Of a stretch of DNA of 64,000 nt, positions 23,246 to 35,077 are shown piece after piece; position 1 is the stretch's first letter, and each line of letters starts with the position of its first letter. This DNA comes from Meloidogyne chitwoodi (taxonomy: Eukaryota; Nematoda; Chromadorea; Rhabditida; Meloidogynidae): positions 496,001 to 560,000 of the forward strand of contig JACZZP010000001.1 of assembly GCA_015183035.1 (NCBI GenBank). Reading direction: 5' to 3'. The notes beneath the pieces are model-generated. The model saw only the letters and a program-made list of their open reading frames with translations, was not told the DNA's origin and searched no databases. A program made the translations under genes and the position numbers.

Positions 23246-23385
23246 TATTTTTTTAAACTTTTTAAGCTAAAAATTAAAATAAATTAAGAAAAACGAAAAT
23301 CAAATGACATCAAAATATAAAATTAATAATTAAATATAAATTGAAAAATAAAAATTATATAAACATATTTTATCAAAAAAAAAAT

Positions 23386-26279
23386 TTAAAAATCAAAATT
23401 AATAAAATGAGAACAAGCAGTCAAATACTGCATTGGATGATTCCACTGTCTTCCTCCCTCATTTAATAAATTTAAAAGACTTTCATTTTCACGAAGGTGT
23501 TCCTCTCTGTTAAACAATTGAATTGATTCCCCTGATTCTATTCTTATAGCAATATTAGCAATTTTTACCTTTAAAATTAATTTTAAAAAATTTAAAAAAA
23601 TATTTAAAATATTTCCGAGACTCAAATGGCGAAAAAATAAATAATTAAAAAATTAATACTAATCCCATTATTTAATATTTATTTTAATTGACCCAAAATA
23701 AACCTGTAAATCCAACAATGCTTCAATAAAATTGCAAGGAACAGAAAAGTGTTTGTTAAAAATGCTAGTCAATTCTCTATGCCAAAATTCTGTCGAATTT
23801 GAAGCATTTGGCATTTGATCAATTTTAATATATTTATTGTTCCATATAGCCAAAGGAAAACGTGAAGGCATAAAATCCTTTCCAATCCAAGTTCTGTCCA
23901 TATAATCAATAAATTCAGCAAAAGGACTGTCTGGGTCACCGTCACTATAAATCTTCATAAAACCAATAGCTAATTGACGAAAATAAGTGCGAATATCAGC
24001 TAAAATTGTTAAGAAATAAATTCTTTTATTTGTCAATTTTAGTCAATTGTTCAAATTAAAATTAAAATTAAAAAAGAAATTTAAATTTAAACCTAAATCA
24101 ACAAAAGTTAGTGCAGCAAACATTTTTAAATGGCCTATAAATTCTTCTTCTATTTCATTTTGATATTTATTATGTAATCCGAGTTCAACAATTTTCCTCC
24201 ATATTGCTTGCTTAACAAAAACATTTTTTTTAAATTCAAAAAAAAACCTTAAAAAAATAAAAACATCCAATAATTGTTGCATTTGGAAGGACAGACTTTA
24301 AAGCCTTTTCTTCTTCTTTTTCAAAATCAAATATTATTGTTTGTGGACGAGCACCAACATTAAATTCATCAATTTTAGATAAAATTAGATTAAACACTCT
24401 TTGATAACTTTCTTTAGTTTTTTTTGGAAGAAGGGCATAAACAAAAGGGAGAACAGCAGATTGAAGGAAACGTCCTTGGATTACCTTAAAAAAATAAAAA
24501 GAAAAGAGTAAAATTTGCTAAACAAAATGTTAAAAAATTATTTTAAATTTTTAAAATGGCAAAACACAAAAATTACAAAATGTCCAAAACACAAAATGTC
24601 AAAAATTACAAAATGTCAAATTTACAAAATGTCCAAATTAAAAAAAAAACCCAAAAGTAGTAATCCTGAGGACAATTTTCAAAAAAAGTTCCATCACAAA
24701 TCCAAACATCACAAGATGCTAGCCTTGCAATATCCATCATTGATGCAAAAATAATAATTCTATTATCATCATTATTGCCTGTATCCACTAAAATAAAATT
24801 TTCAGAAATTGTTGTTCTTGTCCAAATTTGTTCAGGAATTTCAATTTTTGAAATAAAAGAAGAAGAAAGTTGTTTTTTTGTTTCATTTTGTTGTTGTTGT
24901 TTTTTAGTATTATTTGAATATTTTTTTTCATTTTCATCATCAGCAATAATTGGTGGATTTTTTGATTTGACTGAACGAGGGATGGAAACCTTAAAAATAA
25001 AAATTATAAAATCAAAAATTTTAAATTAAATATCCATAAAACTTTAAACTGAAATATATTCCAAAAGGCGAATTTCTGCATTTAAAAGGCTCAAAAAATA
25101 TAAAAAAAAAATACTTTAGAGCTTCAAAATCCATCCACTTTTGTATTTAAAAAATCCTTTTAAATTTTAAAAAATTTTATAAAAATTAAACCCTTTTCTG
25201 ACTGCTAACTCCAGCAATTTGTCCAACAAAATAATCAATTTCTTCTTCTTCATTCACAATTTCTTCTTCTTTTTTAATATTTTCTCTGTTATTAATTTTT
25301 GTCTCTTTTTTATATCCATGATTGTGACATTGTTTAATCATTACTTGATTATTTTCATCTGTCACAGCACTTGCTCGACATTTTTGTTTTTTCCACTTTT
25401 CACAACGCCAAAAACGTCTATTTTCGGTGCCATCTCTAAATTTATTATAAACAAAACCGTTGTAAAACAATTTTTCTGTGTTTCCTCGAGATTTGATAAA
25501 AGACGCTTCAATAGATGACTAAAAATTTAAAAATTGTTTAGAAAATTTATTTATTAAAAAAACCGAATTTCCAATTGTATAACGTTTCCTTCCTACAATT
25601 TTTCTCAAATTAACCATTTTTGGAAGAATCGCCTTGAATAATTAATTTTAAAAAAATTATAAAAAATTAAAATAAATTAAACTAGAGATCAGCAAAATCG
25701 AGTTTCGAGACCTCGATTCAGACTTTTTTTTAAAAAAAAGTCGGGAATTGGGACTCGTGATCCTGTAAAATCCACACGTCGGTTTCTAACACAAACCCAT
25801 AATTTAATTTTTTTTAATTAATATAAAAAATAATATAGGTAAATCAATTTTGAACTCTATAAACATAGAATCGTCGAAAAAATAAAAAATCTTTTCTCAC
25901 GATGCTTAAACAAAAGTACCAAATTACCCCAAAAAATATTAAAAAAAACCTTTGCTTCATCACTAATTCCTCTCAATTGTTCATCTACAATATCTTTAGG
26001 TCCATTAGGAGATTCAATCGCTGCTTGTTTAATTCTATCTTTTAACAAGGCCGTTTCAATTTTTGTAGGTGAAGGTTCGTGATTGTGCTCATTTGTCCCA
26101 ATAATTACTTGATTATTTGAATCAGTCGTTGCAGTTGCTGGACAACTTCCTTTTGTTATATTCCAAAGATCACACCTCCAATGTCGTTTATTTTGAGCAC
26201 CATCTTTTGACTTTGTATAGCTATATCCTTCATAAATTAATTTTTCTGCACCACGCTGGGATCTTATGAAGGTAGCCAT
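23386..26279 (-). CDS. FLYWCH zinc-finger / MULE transposase protein, intact
   Basis: Eight exons, complement of 23386-23568, 23704-23999, 24093-24210, 24248-24484, 24651-24989, 25192-25518, 25564-25632 and 25950-26279, give an open 632-aa frame. Exons 1 and 3 each code a FLYWCH-type zinc finger (YEGYSYTKSKDG...RHWRCDLW...CPATATT...HNH and the YNGFVYNKF...RFWRCEKW...CRASAVT...HNH pair). The transposase core follows: IIIFAS, DVWICDGTF with the first Asp, PFVYALLPKKTKESYQ, and TIIFDFEKEEEKAL with the second Asp. The typical QLYTIHG stretch is missing at the exon 4/5 junction. FASN-like C-terminal motifs YMDRTWIG and NSTEFWHRELT follow. Multi-exon structure and no visible terminal repeats hint at domestication, but a decayed transposon copy is possible. 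Confidence 0.8.
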
Positions 26280-26437
26280 AAATAAATTTATTAAAAAACA
26301 AGGGAAATAAAAAAGTTTTAAAAAGGTAAAAAATAAAAAAAGAAATATGTTTAAGTTAAAATAAACCTTTAAAAGGTCACAAATTAATTAAATCATTTTT
26401 TTGAAAATTTAAAATTAATTTTAAAAAAAATAAAAAA

Positions 26438-28622
26438 TTAAGTAAAATATACATAATCAACACATTGAATAAAATAATCATTTTCATCTAGATTGGAGTA
26501 ATTTTCTATTATATCCAAAAGACGATGATTAGCTTGTTTATATGCAACTTTTGAATAGATAGAAACCTAAAAAAAATTTTTAATTAAAATTTACAAAAAT
26601 AAAATAAATTAAAAGAAACCTCTTCACCAGCATCTAGTTTCGCACAAATCCCGTCTATCCTAACATTTTCGTTCAAAATTCTAACCATAAATCTAAAGAA
26701 ATTTTGCCTAAGAGTTGAACATATATTTTGCAAAATTCTATGCCAAGACTCAACAGAATTTTTTGTTGAAGGGAGTTGAAAATCTGCGATAAATTTTGAA
26801 TTCCACATTTCAATGGGAAATAAAGGTGTGCGTCTAAGACGTCCAATCCAAGTATTTTCCATGTATTCGATAAAATCTTGATGAGCCTGAGTGTCTCCAA
26901 ATTGCTGGAGAAAAGTGTCCGCGATATGTTCAAATCGGGAAAAAACATCCTGAAATTTTAAAAATATTTTTTAAAAGTGGGGAATGAACATTAAAAAAAT
27001 AAAATTTGTAATAAATTAGGAGTTAACCTGAACATCACACAATGCGAGCACAGAAAATTTCTTCAAAGCTTTAGCATATTCAGGTTCTTGATCGAAACGT
27101 AGAGCCATTCCAAGAGATTGAATTAATTGCCAAATTGACTTAAAAATTTTAGTTAAAAATTTTTAAACTAAGAAAAAACCTGATTAAAATAAAACCAACA
27201 ACCAGAAATAAGTGTTTTAGGGAGAAGAGTTCGAATCGCATTTTCGGCCGATTTTTCAAAGTCAATTATAAACATCATTGGGCGGCGATCTCCAATCGCA
27301 TTTAAAATAGCAGTTAGAGCTCGTTGATAATTTGATTCTGATTTATTCGGCAAAAGGCAGTAAACAAAAGGAAATAAACGATTCCTAAATTTAACCAAAG
27401 TTGGAAAAATAAATAAAATAAAAATTATACCAATACAATCCATGCACAACCCAAAGATGATAAAGTCCTTGACTAGTTTTGAAAGAGCTATCCGCAAGCC
27501 AAGTACCACAACGTGAGAGACGACCCAAATCTGTAGAAGACGCAAAAATAATTATTCGATTTGGATCTTCTGCCCCAGTATCAAGCAAAACGAAGTCTTT
27601 TTTAATTGTGTTCTTGTTCGTCTATAATCTTCATGAATGACCACTTCTGCAAGAGAACGAGGGTTATCAGGCAATCCTTGTAATCTACGCTTCCTTTTAA
27701 TTGTAGTTGCTAAAGATGAAAGTTTTGGGAGAGTAGCAATGACTGCATCAGAGGCTCCTAAGTCAGAGGAACAACTTTAAAACAAACAAATAAAATTATA
27801 AACCTGCAAGACATTCATTAATAACAACTTTGGGAGATTCTTTTGAATCTTTGGCTGCTTGAAGAATACTATTACGAACACGAGTGGCTTCGACAAGTGT
27901 AAGTGAAGGAACACAAGAATGCGGTTGTGTTACAAAAACATCATTTCCGATCGTCTTTGCACGTCCAGGACATTTTTCAGTAGTTTTGTATTCCTTACAC
28001 GCCCAATAAATTCTTTCTTCTTTTGCATAATCCCGAATATATCTATAACCTTTGTGAGTGAGCATTTGTTTTCCTCTCGTGGTTGTAGTAAACATCTCAC
28101 AAGATGATAATTTTGAACATTTTTTTGGAGAGTTTAATATTTCCTTTCGTTTACCAGCACGAAATGTGTTGTCTATTGGCAAATTTTGTTGAGCTCGTTT
28201 TCTATTGATAGCCCTGGTAAGCGCCCTCAGTGTTGGAAGTGCAGCAATTGTTTGATCCGAAACCCCTTTAAATATCAAAAATAGAAATAAAAAGCTTTTT
28301 AATAACCTGTAAGACATTGATGTATTACAGTTTGTGGTGAATTTTGTGAAGTTGCTGCTTCATTTAAAATATTGTTTCGGATAAAAGTAGCTTCGGCAGA
28401 AACAGGTGACGGGGCACAAGTATGGGGCTGTGTCACTACCACATTGACATCATTTCCATCATCTTCCTTATTTTTGTCAGTTTTAGCACGGCCCATACAT
28501 TTTAGTTCAGTTCTATAATTCTTACATATCCAATAAAATATTCCTTTTTTAGTGTTTCCAAAAATATATCTAAAACCTTCATGAATTAGCATTTGTTTGC
28601 CTTGTTGAGTGTTGGTAAACAT
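26438..28622 (-). pseudogene. FLYWCH / MULE transposase paralogue with a frameshift
   Basis: Seven exons, complement of 26438-26566, 26620-26949, 27028-27138, 27180-27384, 27431-27757, 27804-28265 and 28307-28622. Exons 1 and 2 each hold a FLYWCH finger (HEGFRYIF...FYWICKNY...CMGRAKT...PHTC and HKGYRYIR...IYWACKEY...CPGRAKT...PHSC), each followed by a VI..CL.G linker. The MULE core has LADSSFKTSQGLYHLWVVHG, VYCLLPNKSESNYQ and MMFIIDFEKSAENAI, then YMENTWIGRLRR and NSVESWHRILQ. In exon 5 the frame slips by one base at a run of six A (27598-27603); one more A would restore alignment with the paralogue. This may be a true lesion or a homopolymer read error. About 626 aa if the frame is intact. 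Confidence 0.75.
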
Positions 28623-28914
28623 ATTTTTCTAAAAATTTAAATTATAAAAAGATTAAAAAATAATAATAAACGAGTTTATTAAATTTAAAACATAATAAAT
28701 CACTTGAAATTAAAAATTCAAACAAAATATTTTTAGAGGTACATCCACTCGTGCAGAAGATTAAATATTTCAAGGGGCAATAGGATAATTCTGTCAAATG
28801 TAATTTTTGAGATTATGAAATTTTATCCTCAAAAAACTTCAAAATATCTAAAGTCATAATGTTAACATGTATAAATTCGTCCTTTTCAATCTTTTTCTAT
28901 TTACTCGTGTCCAG

Positions 28915-29039
28915 ACATTTCGTCAAACAAAATTGCACGACATTTCGTCCCAACGGCAAAAAATCGTGGGCTCGGTTAAACGAAATGTAGTTTTTTTCCC
29001 GTAGAGGCGAAATGTCGTTAATTTTGTTCGACGAAATGT
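28915..29039. repeat. Hairpin repeat with ACATTTCGT ends, copy 2 of 3
   Basis: The ends ACATTTCGTC and GACGAAATGT flank a nested pair (GACATTTCGTCC and GGCGAAATGTCG). It lies 90 bp before the start codon of the THUMPD1-like gene, so it may fall in that promoter. Confidence 0.8.
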
Positions 29040-29130
29040 ATAGGTCCCTATTTACTTATTTTAAGTTTGCGTTCTTATCTAAATACTTTTTTGTAATTCT
29101 TTTTAGTTTTTGGTATATAGTTTATTAATA

Positions 29131-30355
29131 ATGACTTCAAATTATCATCAGAAACAGCATTGGCGTTCTTCAAATGCTGGACCTTCTTCACAAAAAAGTA
29201 CAATTACATCAGGACTTTGTGGGCTATTTTTTACGGCAGAAAATGAAAAGAGAGCAGTTCCAGAAGCAAAAAATTTGATTGATCGTTTCTTGGAGGAGGA
29301 AGCTTCAAATTTGTCTGTAAAGGTTTTGAATTTTTTATCAAAATTTTAATCTTATTTTATCGGTTTTCCAGTTTAAAACTAAAACATTTTTTTATGTTTT
29401 GTGGGGTTTTCTGTGCTTGAAATTAAATTAATTTTCTTCACGATAAGCTATAAATTTTAGTCAGCATCATTAGAGACAACAACAAGAGTTCTTGGACCAA
29501 ACTCTTCATCTACTCAATTTGAAGACGTTTCTGATTCTTTAAAATCTGCTTGCCGTGAATTCAACCAAAATAAGCGCAAAACTCTACGTCAATTAGAAAC
29601 AAAAGCGCGCAACACACTCTTCTTTATTTCGCCTCAAATTACTCCAATAAATGTTTACGTTCTTGCTGAAAAGATGGTCAAATTTTGTTTGGAAGATGAA
29701 GCACAGACACGTTTTTTGGCTAAGGTTTTTTATTTTTTAAACGAATTTGATTCAATTTTTTTATATTAAGGTAATTCCAATTGAAGAGACTTGCTATGCA
29801 AGTATGCCACAAATTTTATCTGTTCTTAGTGGAATGCTTACAAAGAATTTGGACAATTTTGCAAAAGAACAAGAAGGAGAAAATCAAGAATTGAAAGGTT
29901 CACCTACATATGCAATTGACTTTAAGGCTCGAAATACACAAGCAATTGAACGTCAACCAATTTATGATGAAGTTAATTCTTTAATTTCTGAGCAGTCAAA
30001 AGGAAGTAAAGTAAATTTGACAACACCAGATTTGTTGATTGTTGTTCATGTATGTTTTTTTATTAGGGAAGTTTGATTTGAGATTTGTATGATTTATTTT
30101 TGAGTGTTCTATGTATCTTTTAAATCACTAACAAAAATTTTTAGTTTTTTAATTTTTTTTTCCCCAATTTCTAATCATTTTATCTTCTTTTAGGCTATTC
30201 GAACAGTTGCATTTCTCTCAATTATTCGCAACTATTCCCAAAACAAAAAGTATGCTTTGAGAAAGTCTCTTCCACAAGAAGAATTAAAAGAAAAGAATGA
30301 TGGGGGAGATGAAGATGATAATGCTGAAAATGACAAATTGGAAGGGGAGGTTTAA
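29131..30355 (+). CDS. THUMP-domain protein, THUMPD1/TAN1 homologue
   Basis: Four exons, 29131-29322, 29461-29724, 29771-30049 and 30194-30355, give 298 aa. The N-terminal SGLCGLFFTAENEKRAVPEA matches the start of THUMPD1-type proteins. FLAKVIPIEETCYAS (the R-x-x-P-x-x-x-T-C region), YAIDFKARNTQAIERQ and KVNLTTPDLLIVVHAIRTVA (next) followed by FLSIIRNYSQNKKYAL are the THUMP-domain landmarks. In yeast and human this protein binds tRNA and is the adaptor for Kre33/NAT10, which acetylates cytidine 12 of tRNA-Ser and tRNA-Leu. The C-terminus is acidic (NDGGDEDDNAEND), as in many homologues. The start was chosen at the ATG beginning MTSNYHQ. It is expected to be a conserved, single-copy housekeeping gene. 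Confidence 0.9.
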
Positions 30356-30404
30356 TAAATTATAATTTATTTTTTAAATTAGAAAGTTGTAAAGTTAAGG
30401 TTGT

Positions 30405-31784
30405 TTAATTTTTTTCTTTTTTTAAATATAAAATTTTTATTTTCAAATTATACTACCATAAAAATGGAATGACTAAAAGGGTACTGCCAGTGCAAATGAT
30501 GGCAAATCCAGTATTAGAAAATATTTCTGATAAAAATCGTCGAATTACTATTTAATTTTTAAATGATAACTTTCAATTCCTCTGTTTTTAGGAAATAATG
30601 GAAATTTAAAATAAAAATAATTTTTTGAGAGCTTTCTATTAATTTAATGAAAGCTCTCAAAAATTATTTAAAATTTCCTTTATTTCCTCAAAACATAGAT
30701 GAATTAAAAGTTATTCGTTTTTGGTTATCTAAAATATTCCGCTGCTGTGTTTTTGGAATTATTAACTTTAATGATTTTATTTTTAATTCAGAAATTACAA
30801 TTTAATTGTCGAAGGGCTTCTATTTCCTTTAATAATCAAAAATTGATATTTTAAAATTTACTTTGGATCATTTTGTTATTAGCAAAAGTATTTGGATTAA
30901 ATTCAATTACAAAGGAGAACAACAAATATCAACAGAAGAAGACGACAATTTTTTATTAGAATTATTGTTAAATGGAGGTGATAGAATTCCAAGAGCAATA
31001 TTGGACAAATTGAGTTATAATGAATATGTTATTTACAATCTTCTTATCGCTGTAAGTTATGAGGGTATTATAGTTTTTTAAATCAAAATTAATTTAAATA
31101 TTCAGATTTAAAAAACTATAATACCCTCATAACTTACAGCGATAAGAAGATTGTAAATAACATATTCATTATAACTCAATTTGTCCAATATTGCTCTTGG
31201 AATTCTATCACCTCCATTTAACAATAATTCTAATAAAAAATTGTCGTCTTCTTCTGTTGATATTTGTTGTTCTCCTTTGTAATTGAATTTAATCCAAATA
31301 CTTTTGCTAATAACAAAATGATCCAAAGTAAATTTTAAAATATCAATTTTTGATTATTAAAGGAAATAGAAGCCCTTCGACAATTAAATTGTAATTTCTG
31401 AATTAAAAATAAAATCATTAAAGTTAATAATTCCAAAAACACAGCAGCGGAATATTTTAGATAACCAAAAACGAATAACTTTTAATTCATCTATGTTTTG
31501 AGGAAATAAAGGAAATTTTAAATAATTTTTGAGAGCTTTCATTAAATTAATAGAAAGCTCTCAAAAAATTATTTTTATTTTAAATTTCCATTATTTCCTA
31601 AAAACAGAGGAATTGAAAGTTATCATTTAAAAATTAAATAGTAATTCGACGATTTTTATCAGAAATATTTTCTAATACTGGATTTGCCATCATTTGCACT
31701 GGCAGTACCCTTTTAGTCATTCCATTTTTATGGTAGTATAATTTGAAAATAAAAATTTTATATTTAAAAAAAGAAAAAAATTTT
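30405..31784. repeat. Palindrome 1: 680-bp arms, axis at 31094/31095
   Basis: The left arm (30405-31083) and right arm (31106-31784) are reverse complements in constant register: the 72-codon frame at 30863-31081 equals that at 31108-31326. A smaller hairpin (GAGAGCTTTC and GAAAGCTCTC) is nested in each arm. The left arm starts about 50 bp after the THUMPD1 stop codon and the right arm ends about 220 bp before the Kelch start codon. The lack of indels means recent origin or gene conversion between arms. Confidence 0.9.
30650..31055 (+). pseudogene. Family A exon 3 relic in palindrome 1 (mirror copy 31134-31539)
   Basis: Plus-strand sequence codes LKFPLFPQNIDELKVIRFWL, then FIFNSEI and, after a deletion that removes the MIKLLFDNEE region, FTLDHFVISKSI-like residues ending LLIAV before a GTAAG donor. 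It is an isolated third exon with an internal deletion and no F-box exon. The identical relic lies on the minus strand in the right arm. Confidence 0.8.
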
Positions 31785-32001
31785 ACATTGAAATTAATCG
31801 ATTATATGAAATTTGTTCTTTTATTAAATTATATAATTTTGTTTTTTTCATTAAAATTAAATCTCTTTTATATTTTATTTTATAATTTTTAACAAAACAT
31901 TTTTATATTTTTATCAATATTTTAATTTTTAAATTAATCTTAAAGCTTTTCTTTTTGTTTATAATTTTTTATTGTTTTTTGCATTGATTGTTAAGTCATT
32001 T

Positions 32002-35000
32002 ATGGAAAATTCTTCGTCTTCTTCTACTCAATCCATCGACGACAACAATTTCAAAAAATTATTAAATAATCTTAATAAATTTCGAAATGATCAACTTCTT
32101 TGTGATGTTGAGATTGAGGTTTTTTTTTAATTTTTAAACATTAACAAAAATTGAAATTTTATTTTAGTGTCAAGGTGAAGTACTTCATGCTCACAGAGGT
32201 TTTTTTTTAATTTTTAAGATTTTTCTTTTAATTGAATATTTATTTTTTAGTAGTTTTGGCAGCTTCAATCGAATATTTTAACGGACTTTTTAAATCAGGA
32301 ATGGCTGATGCTGATCAAAAACGAATTGTTCTCAAAGTATATATTTTTGGTTTTTTCTTAAATATTTTTTGTGGACGTCCTTAAGTTTAATTTTTTGCTT
32401 TTTTATATATTGTCTAAAAAAATTTTGTCATACATTAAAAAAAAATTTTTTTAATTAAAAATATTATTTAAGGAAATTACTTTTGCTGGTCTAAAACAAA
32501 TTATCGACTTTGCCTATACTTATGAATCCTCTGTTGATGAAACAAATGTTCGCCAATCATTACAGGCTGCTAACTATCTTGGAGTTTTTTTTATTATTTT
32601 TCATTCCTTAATTTAAAAATATTTTTTTTTTTGAAGGTAAATCCAGTTAAAGAGGCTTGTGAACTTTTTTTAGTTTCAAGAATTAATTTTGATAATTGTT
32701 TGGAATTGTTTCAGCTTGCAGATCAATATAGTTGTGTAAAATTTTATGAATGTGTTTATTCTTTCATTTTGGCACATTTTATGGTATTTTTTTAATTAAA
32801 AAGATTTAATTGGTGAAAGCTTATTTGTTAGATTAGTTTTAGTATATTTTGGACGTTTTGGGGCCAGGACATTTTTTTAATGCGGCCTTTTTATTTTTTA
32901 ATCTTTCCGGACATTTGTTCCAACAATTTAAAGGTTTTTAGAAGATTAACTTTATTTTTTCTATCCGAGGACTGCCTAAACAAAAGTGGTGGCACCAAAA
33001 CGGCCGCGATATTAATTTTAAAAGTTCAAAAAAATTAAAAAATTTTCACTTTTCAGGAATTCTCAAAACTTCCCCAATTTCTCTCCCTCAATTCAACAAG
33101 TCTTCTAGAACGTTTAATTTCTAGCGATGATATATCTGTACCTGAAGAATATTTTATATTTGAATTTTTAATTAATTGGGTCAACCAAAATGAAGAAGAA
33201 AGACTAAATTATCTACCAAAATTTTTAAAAAGTGTTCGTTTCTTTCAAATTTCAACAACTAATTTCTTTAAAAATGTTCTACAAAACTCATTAATTTGTA
33301 AAAGTCAACAAGCTTTAACTTTTGTAAGAACTCAGACTGAAGATATTTTGGTAAAAATTGTTGTTGGAACTTCTTTTCGAGATAATGAAGGTTTTTTTAA
33401 TTTAATTTTTAAAAGTTTTAATAAAATGTTTTAGAAGGTTATTCACCCAACAATTTGTCAATAATGGCTTTAAAGTGTTCATCTACAATTGCTCGTCCTA
33501 GAAAGTCTTATGCAGGTTTTTATTTTTTATTTATTTTTTTATAATTCTAGTGTTCTATTTTTCTACAATTTTATTTTTTATTTAATTTTTTGTATTTATA
33601 GGTGTCATATTTTGTGTTGGTGGACGTGGTTCTCGTTTAGATCCGTTCAAATCAGTTGAAGTTTTTGATTGGTTACACAATTGTTGGCATCAAATTTGCG
33701 AACTTAAAATTGGAAGAAGACATGTTGGAGTTATTTGCGTTGGTTCTCGCATTTATGCAATTGGTGGACATGATGGAACTGAACATTTAAGTTCTGTTGA
33801 ATGTTTAGATGTTAGAGAAGAATCTTGGAGGGATGTTGCCCCAATGAATGTTAGAAGACGAGGAATGGCTGTTGGGGCTTTGGGTGAAGCTATTTATGCG
33901 ATTGGAGGTTTTTTTGATTTTATAAAAAATTATAAGGTAATTTCTGAAAATAAAAATTTATGAAATGATTGTTCAAAAATATAAATAAATTTCCTTAAAT
34001 CATCTTTTAATTTAACATTTCTTCTATAAATTTTTTAAAATTTTTTTGTCCTTATTTTACAGGTTTAGACGATCAAAATTGCTACAGAACAGTTGAGCGT
34101 TATGACATTGAAGAAAACCTTTGGGTACAGGTTGCTGATCTAATCACACCTAGAGGTGGTGTTGCCGTTGCTACTCATGGTTTGTCAAAGTTATTTTAAC
34201 TAAAAGTGATTTTATAAAATATTGGGTTCTCAATTTTGGTTTTAATTAATTTATTTTTGGCAATTTTTAAATTTGACATTTTGAAATATTTTTTAGAAAT
34301 TTAGAAATCTTTTAATTTTTTTCCAGGCGGAAAGCTTTATGCAATTGGTGGAAATAGTGGCACACATTCATTAGAAACATGTGAAAAATATGATCCTATT
34401 TGTATTTTAATTTTAATTTTTTTAAATTAAATTCAATTAATTTTTAAGTAAATAAATGGACGTTTATTGCATCAATGAAAAATAGAAGGTTTTTTTAAAA
34501 AATATTTTTTAATATTAAATAATTTTGGTTTAGAGCGGGTTCTGGAGTATCTATTATTGGTTCTTATTTGTATGTAATTGGAGGATTTGACGACGATTCT
34601 CCATTGAGGTTTAATTTTTAAATTTTTTTTTAAATTAAAAAATAGTTCAAAGCACCAACTTTATAAAATTTCAATTTTTCAGCACTTGTGAACGCTACAG
34701 TTTTGCCGAAAATATTTGGACAGAAATACAACCACTTTCTTGTCCTAGAGGAGGTGTTGGCGTGACTTCAATGGGTGGTCGTATATTTGCTATTGGAGGG
34801 CATGACAGCCACAATTATTTAAATACAGTTGAAGCTTATGACCCTTTATCTGAAGAAAGTTGTAATAAATGGACAGAAATTGCTTCAATAAATCAGAGGA
34901 GGTTAAATTTATTTTTTTATTTAAATATTTTTATTTTAAGAGCCGGTGCAGGCGTCGCTTGGTCTCCTTGTAGCATTAAAGAAATTTCACTTTCTGATGA

Positions 35001-35016
35001 AACCTGTGTTCATTGA
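32002..35016 (+). CDS. BTB-BACK-Kelch protein (KLHL type)
   Basis: Fourteen exons: 32002-32118, 32168-32198, 32251-32336, 32473-32583, 32637-32783, 33057-33390, 33435-33515, 33602-33907, 34063-34179, 34327-34401, 34449-34488, 34534-34608, 34683-34901 and 34941-35016. They sum to 604 aa with consistent phases. The BTB domain runs from about residue 25 to 145 (QLLCDVEI, HAHRVVLAASIEYF, ANYLGVNPVKEAC). BACK follows (SVPEEYFIFEFLINWV). Then come six Kelch blades with GG doublets (FCVGGRG, YAIGGHDG, YAIGGF, YAIGGNSG, YVIGGFDD, FAIGGHDS). KLHL proteins are substrate adaptors of Cullin-3 ubiquitin ligases, working in the cytosol. The closing strand SSIKEISL-like C-terminus is short. It is flanked on both sides by palindromes made from F-box gene pieces. 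Confidence 0.92.
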
Positions 35017-35077
35017 TAAAATCATACTTTTCGCTTATAGAATAATTTAAAAATTAAAAAAAAATTATGGAATCAAA

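Noticed and set aside
25219..25518. 99-codon plus frame
   Set aside because: It is antisense to a FLYWCH exon of the MULE gene.
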